Shown piece by piece: positions 7,617-12,500 of a stretch of 12,500 nucleotides of DNA. Under the pieces are notes generated by a model. The model was given only the letters and a program-made list of their open reading frames with translations, did not search any database and was not told the origin of the DNA. The stretch is from Pseudomonadota bacterium (lineage in GTDB: Bacteria; Pseudomonadota; Alphaproteobacteria; Rhizobiales; Hyphomicrobiaceae), in the NCBI GenBank assembly GCA_023428365.1, contig JAEYYQ010000254.1:1-12500 (forward strand), written 5' to 3'. Each line of letters begins with the position of its first letter. Within the stretch, counting starts at the first letter, position 1. The position numbers and the translations under genes are program-made.

Positions 7617-8039
7617 ATGCCGATTGCTGAAGAACTGCTGATGGACGCCATCATGCAGACCAGGTCGCAAATCGACTTTCTGTGGCAATTCTTCATCACG
7701 GTACAGATCGCTCTGTTTGCGCTGCTGTTCATCTACGACAAGGCGATCGAAACCTTCAATTCGTTCGCACGACTGCTCGCCATCTGTGGCGTCGGCATTT
7801 TCGATTGGATCAATTCGCAGGCGCTGAAAAACAGCTACACCCTGCTCAACGCGTTTCACGAACAGTACCGCGCCGATTTTGGCCAACCCCAGAGATTTCA
7901 ATCCGTCCTGTACGAGCATTTCGTCCTTGCCAACTTCGAAGGCCGCGTCAGCATGATCGGCTTCACCCACGGCATGGCCTTCGCCGTCGTCGTCATGGCC
8001 TTCCTGTGGCGCCGCTCGATGCAGCATCATCCGAAGTAG
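7617..8039 (+). CDS. Unrecognised small membrane protein
   Basis: This 140-residue protein has a strong GAGGGGGA ribosome site (7603-7610) six bases before its ATG. Hydrophobic segments lie at about residues 21-41 (FLWQFFITVQIALFALLFIY) and 112-131 near the C-terminus, with a weaker one at about 49-64. The loop between them (about 65-110) is aromatic and polar, with NSYTLLNAFHEQYRADFG and a short FQSVLYEHF helix. The C-terminus ends in a basic, histidine-rich WRRSMQHHPK. I do not recognise the family and assign no function. Codon use resembles its neighbours. It stands alone, with the divergent cupin on one side and the luxR leader on the other. Confidence 0.78.
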   Translation: MPIAEELLMDAIMQTRSQIDFLWQFFITVQIALFALLFIYDKAIETFNSFARLLAICGVGIFDWINSQALKNSYTLLNAFHEQYRADFGQPQRFQSVLYEHFVLANFEGRVSMIGFTHGMAFAVVVMAFLWRRSMQHHPK

Positions 8040-8041
8040 CA

Positions 8042-8057
8042 CCCGACCGCTATCGGG
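8042..8057 (+). terminator. Weak hairpin after the small membrane protein gene
   Basis: CCCGA (8042-8046) pairs with TCGGG (8053-8057) around a six-base loop, beginning two bases after the TAG. The stem is short and no T-run follows, so a Rho-independent terminator is doubtful. Confidence 0.2.
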
Positions 8058-8097
8058 GTACAACTGCGATTTCCCGGGCAGAGTTCCCCCACCATGT

Positions 8098-8116
8098 TGA
8101 GCAATTCTATTGCTCA
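8098..8116 (+). promoter_or_regulatory. Perfect 8-bp dyad, operator candidate upstream of luxR
   Basis: TGAGCAAT (8098-8105) and ATTGCTCA (8109-8116) are exact complements around a TCT centre, a 19-bp palindrome. It lies 58 bp past the membrane protein stop and 143 bp before the luxR start. A second dyad of the same design, TGAAC-GAT-GTTCA (8128-8140), is centred 27 bp further on. No T-run follows, which argues against a terminator. Operator use is inferred. The odd length and sequence do not match the usual 18-20 bp lux box. Confidence 0.45.
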
Positions 8117-8127
8117 CGACATGATTC

Positions 8128-8140
8128 TGAACGATGTTCA
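8128..8140 (+). repeat. Second short dyad in the luxR leader
   Basis: TGAAC (8128-8132) and GTTCA (8136-8140) flank GAT. Five-base arms occur often by chance; it is noted because it shares the three-base spacer of the stronger dyad 27 bp upstream. Confidence 0.3.
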
Positions 8141-8249
8141 AAGAAGCCCTTTCTTCCGGTGCCTGAACAGCGTTGTTGATAACCGCAAAACGAAGACTAG
8201 CCGACATTATTGATCACAAAGTATGCTTAATTCAAAGATCGGCGCCACC

Positions 8250-8255
8250 AGGAGG
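8250..8255 (+). promoter_or_regulatory. Shine-Dalgarno AGGAGG deciding the luxR start
   Basis: A consensus AGGAGG sits four bases before ATG 8260. It favours that start over the TTG at 8173 that opens the same frame 29 codons earlier and has no such site. Confidence 0.8.
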
Positions 8256-8259
8256 ATTC

Positions 8260-9003
8260 ATGGGGCCGGAAAATACGTCGCAGCAGCATGCAAATTCCGA
8301 GCTTCATCTTTTGAATCTCGCCCAGGATCTCGAGCGGGCAGATCATGAAGACGCTGTCGCCGTCGCATTCCAGGAATTCATAGAGAATGCAGGATTCACG
8401 AGTTTTTCCTGCCGACGTTTTCAGCCCGCCGCCCTGGTCGGTCCGGAGAGTATTTTTCTAAGTACGACGCCGCAGGCCTGGCGCGACCTCTACCAGGAGC
8501 GGGGCTGGGGCGTCCACGACCCTATCCTTCAAGAACTTCGCGGCCGATGCTGCTCTTTCGTTTGGTCGGAAGTCCTGAGCAGCAACTCACTTACTGCCCC
8601 GCAGCAGGAGCTCATGCGAGAGGCCGCCGCAAAAGGGCTCGTCGATGGCTTCGGAATATCAATTCACGAAGCGGGCGGATATGTCGGCACCGTGAACCTG
8701 GCTGCGACATCGGTTAATCTGGACCCTGCGGGACGGGCGACGTTGGCGCTCGCGTCCGTCTACCTTTACCAGCGCCTTTGCGCATTACGCGCGGCAGCGC
8801 AACGTTGCGCCGGCAAACGCCTCAGTCCACGCGAGATCGAGATTCTGCGCTGGATCACGGAAGGGAAGTCGGACTGGCAGATCGGCAGAATCCTGGCCAT
8901 CTCCGATAAAACGGTGAACTATCATATAGAGCGGAAATTCGGGGTCGCAACGCGGGTTCAGGCCGTCGTCAGCGCGATTCAGCAAGGATCGCTCAGCTAC
9001 TGA
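8260..9003 (+). CDS. LuxR-family quorum-sensing transcription regulator
   Basis: This is a 247-residue regulator with an N-terminal autoinducer-binding domain (about 28-175) and a C-terminal LuxR-type helix-turn-helix (about 186-240). The invariant acyl-homoserine-lactone pocket residues are all present at TraR spacing: W74, Y78, D87, P88, W102 and G130 (TraR W57, Y61, D70, P71, W85, G113). The HTH begins LSPREIEILRWITEGKSDWQIG and continues SDKTVNYHIE-RKFGVATRVQAV. Between the recognition-helix histidine and the KFGV motif there are three residues, where the family normally has six, so DNA binding may be altered. No luxI-type synthase lies in the window, so within these limits it is a solo receptor; the signal cannot be named. 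Its 3' end overlaps the convergent kinase gene by 7 bp. Confidence 0.92.
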   Translation: MGPENTSQQHANSELHLLNLAQDLERADHEDAVAVAFQEFIENAGFTSFSCRRFQPAALVGPESIFLSTTPQAWRDLYQERGWGVHDPILQELRGRCCSFVWSEVLSSNSLTAPQQELMREAAAKGLVDGFGISIHEAGGYVGTVNLAATSVNLDPAGRATLALASVYLYQRLCALRAAAQRCAGKRLSPREIEILRWITEGKSDWQIGRILAISDKTVNYHIERKFGVATRVQAVVSAIQQGSLSY

Positions 9004-9953
9004 CGCCGGCTGGCCTGCCAGTCTCCAATAACGGCCGCCGTCGCCTGCTGGGGCACGATGGCGCCCCGATGTTGGATGACCACCGCTGCCAACCTGTGGC
9101 CGAAGTGGGCCGCATCCGTCGGGCTGCCACCGGCACTGCGTACGGCGACATAACCGGCATTGAAGGAATCACCAGCCGCAGTCGTATCGACCGGATCGAT
9201 CCTTTCCGGACAAGGCACCCAGTTGGCCTCGGCTTCGACATAGGCTCCCTCTGCGCCAGATTTCACAGCGATTTCGGGGACACCAAGTTCACCCAGGCGC
9301 TTGCAAACAGCCTCAACGTCTTCGTCCCCCCAAAGCGCCTGCTCGTCGTCCAAGGTCGGAAGTGCAATATCCGATAACTGCCAGAACCGTGCGAACGTCC
9401 GCCTCGCGCGATCCAGGTCTCCGCCCCAGCCACGCGGGCGATAGTTGCTATCCATGACAACGCGCGCGCCGTTCGATTTTGCCGATTTCAACGCCTCGGC
9501 GAACAGGTCCAACCCCCGCTCTGTATAGAGTGACAACGTCACGCCGGAAAAATAGACCACCGCTGCGTTCTCTATGCCATGGACCACGCGTTCGGTGCCG
9601 CTGCATTCGAAAACGTCGCGCGCGGCGGCACGATCGCGCCAGTACCAGAACGACCGCTCGCCCTCTTTGCTGATCTCGATCAGATAGAGACCCGGCATCC
9701 GGCCGGTCAGCTTTGTCATCAGATCGGTGCCGACAATCTCCCGCCCCGCGAGGTCGGCTATTCCCTGACTATAGGGATCGTCTCCCAGCGCCGTAGCATA
9801 AGCCACGCTGACACCGGCCCGAGCGAGATAAACAGCCGTGTTGAACGTATCACCGCCATAGGCCAAGCCGAACCGCCCGTCGGGTTCGCGGGCGAGTTCT
9901 ACCATGCATTCTCCGACCGAGACCACCCGGCCACTTTTCCAGGATTGTGTCAT
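8997..9953 (-). CDS. kdgK: PfkB-family sugar kinase, likely 2-keto-3-deoxygluconate kinase
   Basis: This is a 318-residue ribokinase-fold (PfkB) enzyme. The first PfkB signature region contains GGDTFNTAVYLARAG (33-47). YWRDRAAAR (104-112) resembles the Y-x-R-x-x-SAA stretch of KDG kinases, and DSNYRPRGW (168-176) carries the substrate-site DxNxR. The second signature, DTTAAGDSFNAGY (256-268), holds the catalytic base D262 and the anion hole. KDG kinase phosphorylates 2-keto-3-deoxygluconate to KDPG for the Entner-Doudoroff aldolase in the cytosol. The substrate is inferred from these motifs; another keto- or fructose-type sugar is possible. No aldolase, dehydratase or transporter lies next to it. 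The ATG at 9953 has only GGA directly adjacent, a weak ribosome site. Confidence 0.86.
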   Translation of the reverse strand: MTQSWKSGRVVSVGECMVELAREPDGRFGLAYGGDTFNTAVYLARAGVSVAYATALGDDPYSQGIADLAGREIVGTDLMTKLTGRMPGLYLIEISKEGERSFWYWRDRAAARDVFECSGTERVVHGIENAAVVYFSGVTLSLYTERGLDLFAEALKSAKSNGARVVMDSNYRPRGWGGDLDRARRTFARFWQLSDIALPTLDDEQALWGDEDVEAVCKRLGELGVPEIAVKSGAEGAYVEAEANWVPCPERIDPVDTTAAGDSFNAGYVAVRSAGGSPTDAAHFGHRLAAVVIQHRGAIVPQQATAAVIGDWQASRRQ

Positions 9954-10088
9954 TCCGGGGTCAGTGCTGTCATATGTCTGCTACACGCTCGAAACTACTT
10001 TACTAAAGGATACTCGGCGTGTTCCGCAATGCGAGAAGGTGCAGCTTGATCGCGGTTCGGATTTAGCCTAGCCGAGAAGAGCATCGCT

Positions 10089-10117
10089 GCTGCCCCACGG
10101 CAGCCGGCACGTACCGG
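10089..10117 (+). repeat. Two adjacent dyads in the ugd leader
   Basis: GCTGCC (10089-10094) pairs with GGCAGC (10099-10104) around CCAC. Directly following, 10104-10117 is a near-palindrome (CCGGCACGTACCGG) with one mismatched pair. They end eight bases before the ugd Shine-Dalgarno. They could be mRNA hairpins or protein-binding sites; GC-rich DNA also yields these by chance. Confidence 0.35.
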
Positions 10118-10125
10118 ATGTCGCC

Positions 10126-10131
10126 AGGAGG
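10126..10131 (+). promoter_or_regulatory. Shine-Dalgarno AGGAGG for the ugd GTG start
   Basis: A consensus AGGAGG lies six bases before GTG 10138. It fixes this unusual start, which also places the NAD-binding GAGYVG at residues 7-12 as the family requires. Confidence 0.8.
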
Positions 10132-10137
10132 GCAGCC

Positions 10138-11469
10138 GTGAATATTTGCATGATTGGCGCAGGCTATGTTGGTCTGGTCTCGGCAGCCTGCTTTTCCGAG
10201 TTCGGCTGGACAGTTGCGTGCGTCGACAAGGATCGCGACCGGGTCGAGAGCCTGAAGCGAGGCGCTGTCCCGATCTACGAGCCGGGCCTCGATGACCTTC
10301 TACATCGCAATCTGGCTGCCGGCCGGCTGACGTTCTCCAACGATCTCGGGCCTGCCGTCGCAGCCGCTGATCTCATCTTCCTGGCCGTTGGCACTCCAAT
10401 GCGCCGTGGCGATGGCCATGCCGATCTCAGCTACGTTTTTGCCGCCGTGGCCGAAATTGCGCCACATCTCAATGGCTTCACCGTCATCACCACCAAATCG
10501 ACCGTCCCGGTTGGCACAAGCCGGGAGATATCTCGACGCCTCAAGGAATTGAGACCGGACGCCGATTTCGCCGTCTGTTCGAACCCGGAGTTCCTGCGGG
10601 AAGGCTCCGCGATCCAGGACTTCACCCACCCAGACCGCGTGCTGGTCGGCTGCGAGGATCCGCGCGCAAAAGACGTGATGGAGCGGCTTTATAAGCCACT
10701 CGCTCTTCGAAACGCGCCAATCATGTTCGTACGGCCCGAGTCGGCGGAACTCGCCAATTACGCGGCCAACGCCTTCCTCGCCCTGAAAATCAGTTTCATC
10801 AACGAAATCGCAGATCTGTGCGAGGAGATCGGGGCCGATGTTCAGGAAGTGGCCAGCGCCGTCGGCAAGGATGGGCGCATCGGTGACAAGTTCCTGCATC
10901 CCGGTCCCGGCTATGGCGGCTCCTGCTTCCCCAAGGACGTCTCCGCGTTGGTGCGCAGCGCGCGAGAGGCAAGAGCCCCCCTGTCGATCATAGAACAAGT
11001 GCAGCGGGTCAACGACGAGCGCAAGATCGCCATGGCGAGCCGCATCGAGCGCGCCGCTGGCGGATCAGTGCGCGACAAGGTGATCGCGGTGCTCGGTGTC
11101 ACCTTCAAGCCCAACACCGATGACATGCGCGACGCGCCAAGTCTGGTTCTTATCCCGATGCTGCAGGAGCGAGGCGCAACCGTTCGCGCCTACGATCCGC
11201 AAGGACGCAAGCACGGCGAGAGCTTGCTGCCCGGCGTCGACTGGCGCGAAAGCGCCCTGGAGGCTGCCCAGGCGGCGGACATCGCTGTCGTGGTCACGGA
11301 ATGGAACGAATTCCGGGCGCTTGATCTGACGGCCCTGAAGCAGGCCATGCGCGGCTCAGTGCTGGTGGATCTGCGCAACGTATACCATCCCCGCGATGCT
11401 ATCGCGCAGGGCTTTACGTACACAAGCATCGGGCGCATTGGCGGAAACGATCCAGCCGATCATGACTGA
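10138..11469 (+). CDS. ugd: UDP-glucose 6-dehydrogenase
   Basis: This is a 443-residue cytosolic enzyme that oxidises UDP-glucose twice with NAD+ to UDP-glucuronate, the precursor of uronic-acid polysaccharides and lipid modifications. The N-terminal Rossmann motif GAGYVG (7-12) is followed by an acidic D30 for the NAD ribose. SNPEFLREGSA (148-158), K217 in the central helix, and the catalytic cysteine C263 in GYGGSCFPKD are all present, as is the C-terminal TFKPNTDDMRDAPS (322-335). Length is normal for the single-copy bacterial type. It starts with GTG behind a strong AGGAGG. It is divergent from the kinase gene with 184 bp between, and its stop lies three bases from the stop of the convergent peptidoglycan-binding-like gene. 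No polysaccharide cluster is visible alongside. Confidence 0.96.
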   Translation: MNICMIGAGYVGLVSAACFSEFGWTVACVDKDRDRVESLKRGAVPIYEPGLDDLLHRNLAAGRLTFSNDLGPAVAAADLIFLAVGTPMRRGDGHADLSYVFAAVAEIAPHLNGFTVITTKSTVPVGTSREISRRLKELRPDADFAVCSNPEFLREGSAIQDFTHPDRVLVGCEDPRAKDVMERLYKPLALRNAPIMFVRPESAELANYAANAFLALKISFINEIADLCEEIGADVQEVASAVGKDGRIGDKFLHPGPGYGGSCFPKDVSALVRSAREARAPLSIIEQVQRVNDERKIAMASRIERAAGGSVRDKVIAVLGVTFKPNTDDMRDAPSLVLIPMLQERGATVRAYDPQGRKHGESLLPGVDWRESALEAAQAADIAVVVTEWNEFRALDLTALKQAMRGSVLVDLRNVYHPRDAIAQGFTYTSIGRIGGNDPADHD

Positions 11470-11472
11470 CGT

Positions 11473-12393
11473 TTAGTTGCGCGCGGCGATCTCGTCGAAG
11501 ATGGTCTGCGTCCAACGCTTCCTGCGCGGAGCGCTGCGTTCATTCTGAGCGTTGCGCGGTCTTGCCTCGGTCCGCGGCCGCGCATCAGCGATCGGCGGCG
11601 GTGCAGCGAGGCTACCCTCGCGCGTCACAGGCACTGGCGGAGCCGCCTCAACCGGTCCACCTACGGACATGCGCCCAGGCAAAGGTTCAACAGTTGCCGT
11701 CCGGGTCATCTCCCCGACAACAGGCGGCTGCACCATGACGCTCCACGCCCGTGACATGCCGGGACGCTCTTCAGCCGATGCGGATTGCGAGCGGCCCGAG
11801 GCGCGATCCTGAGCGACAACGGTGGTCGGCACGCAGCGGCCATCACCCGTAAACATTTCATCCGACCGGCAGGTCGCCGAGCAAGCCTGTCCATCGAACC
11901 TGCGGATCAGCGTCAGCATGATGGCGTCAGGTGCGTCGACCGGGAGACTTGCGTTGACGCGGCTGGTGAAGCCGCTCATGGCGCGCTTCGAGCCGCTCCC
12001 CCAGTCGCCGTCGATCTCGCCGTAGTAGCATCCGACCCTGCGCAGCTCGGTTTGCAGCTCGCGAGCGAGCTCATAGCGGTTAGTTGGAATGGACTGTTCG
12101 GGCTGCTCGCTGACAACGCCCTGCCGGCCGATGAAAATCTCCTGGCGATCCCACGGCGCCGCAGCCACATGGACGAACGGCTGCTGGTTGCTGCCAGCAA
12201 CGACAGCCCGTCGGACAGCGGTCCGATCGCCACCTGCCGCTCGCGCCTTATTGGGTGCAATCGCAGGTGCTTGTGCTGCCTGTATATTCTGGAAGGCCTC
12301 TTCCAGGCCGACGCTGCCTGCCGGCACCCGCATGTTGACGGCCGCAAGTCCCAATCCGGCCAAGAGAAGCACAATGCCGAACCACATACGCAT
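11473..12393 (-). CDS. Secreted or anchored peptidoglycan-binding-like protein
   Basis: From ATG 12393 this is a 306-residue protein. I chose that start because GGGGGAG lies five bases before it and a hydrophobic N-terminal segment (FGIVLLLAGLGLAAV, about residues 5-19) follows at once. ATG 12450 and TTG 12489 in the same frame would put 19-32 charged residues ahead of it. The segment could be a signal peptide or a membrane anchor. A central domain (about 107-170) with ELQTELRRVGCYYGEIDGDWG resembles the PG_binding_1 repeat (LQxxLxxLGxYxGxxDGxxG). Four cysteines at about 122, 171, 175 and 187 could form disulfides outside the cytoplasm. The last 110 residues are rich in Pro, Ala, Arg and Ser, probably disordered, and end in a basic RRKRW plus a short helix. 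No catalytic domain is seen. Confidence 0.82.
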   Translation of the reverse strand: MRMWFGIVLLLAGLGLAAVNMRVPAGSVGLEEAFQNIQAAQAPAIAPNKARAAGGDRTAVRRAVVAGSNQQPFVHVAAAPWDRQEIFIGRQGVVSEQPEQSIPTNRYELARELQTELRRVGCYYGEIDGDWGSGSKRAMSGFTSRVNASLPVDAPDAIMLTLIRRFDGQACSATCRSDEMFTGDGRCVPTTVVAQDRASGRSQSASAEERPGMSRAWSVMVQPPVVGEMTRTATVEPLPGRMSVGGPVEAAPPVPVTREGSLAAPPPIADARPRTEARPRNAQNERSAPRRKRWTQTIFDEIAARN

Positions 12394-12398
12394 GACCG

Positions 12399-12405
12399 CT
12401 CCCCC
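12399..12405 (-). promoter_or_regulatory. Shine-Dalgarno GGGGGAG deciding the start at 12393
   Basis: On the minus strand GGGGGAG ends five bases before ATG 12393. The upstream in-frame starts at 12450 and 12489 have no comparable site. Confidence 0.5.
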
Positions 12406-12500
12406 GACGCTCAGGCGCCTATGCGGAACCAACTCCCGACCTGCAGACATATAATCGAAACTCTCTGCGCGAGTAGACAGATACGCCAAGACAACTAGAG

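Noticed and set aside
8098..8116. Rho-independent terminator for the small membrane protein gene
   Set aside because: The stem is AT-containing, sits 58 bp past the stop and has no following T-run; an operator is the better reading.
8098..8116. Classical lux box
   Set aside because: The dyad is odd-length with a TCT centre and lacks the CTG...CAG-like core of known 18-20 bp lux boxes.
8173..8259. 29-codon N-terminal extension of the LuxR protein from TTG 8173
   Set aside because: The TTG has no ribosome site, while ATG 8260 follows a consensus AGGAGG and places the ligand-binding domain at the usual distance from the start.
11785..12498. 237-codon plus-strand open frame opposite the peptidoglycan-binding-like gene
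   Set aside because: It is long but Arg/Ala/His-rich with no fold-like pattern or ribosome site. The minus-strand frame has a signal or anchor segment, a recognisable domain and a good Shine-Dalgarno.

Overview
The window is GC-rich chromosomal DNA that reads like an alphaproteobacterium of the Bradyrhizobium/Rhodopseudomonas/Afipia type. I infer this from gene content, codon bias and the mix of ATG, GTG and TTG starts; no rRNA or other marker gene is present to confirm it. I see no mobile element, CRISPR array, tRNA or rRNA. Coding is dense, and no gap without a gene exceeds 300 bp. The largest gap (8040-8259, 220 bp) carries several inverted repeats.

Layout. 1-140 may hold the tail of a gene that begins outside the window. 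203-553 (+) encodes a small protein with a Rho-N/HeH-like C-terminal motif. 697-2163 and 2160-3179 (+) form a two-gene operon for a YcjX-type P-loop NTPase and a YcjF/TIGR01620-type membrane protein. Facing it on the minus strand is opgG-opgH (6816 down to 3203), the operon for osmoregulated periplasmic glucan synthesis. Both operons join their genes by a 4-bp ATGA overlap. Upstream of opgG on the same strand is a YjlB-type cupin (7470-6952). Divergent from it is an unrecognised small membrane protein (7617-8039, +).

The second half holds a LuxR-type quorum-sensing regulator (8260-9003, +) with no luxI in the window. A PfkB-family sugar kinase of 2-keto-3-deoxygluconate kinase type (9953-8997, -) follows. 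Divergent from it is UDP-glucose 6-dehydrogenase (10138-11469, +), and last comes a secreted or anchored peptidoglycan-binding-like protein (12393-11473, -). Three convergent pairs meet tail to tail with almost no space: a 23-bp gap, a 7-bp overlap and a 3-bp gap.

The genes look like ordinary envelope and carbohydrate housekeeping. OpgGH makes periplasmic glucan from UDP-glucose, Ugd converts UDP-glucose to UDP-glucuronate, the kinase feeds a sugar acid into the Entner-Doudoroff route, and YcjX/YcjF belongs to a family tied to envelope stress in enterobacteria. I found no convincing new multi-gene system. The points most worth a second look are the LuxR protein, which has an intact ligand pocket but lacks three residues next to its DNA-recognition helix; the perfect dyads just upstream of it; and a 9-bp inverted repeat just ahead of the TTG start of ycjX.
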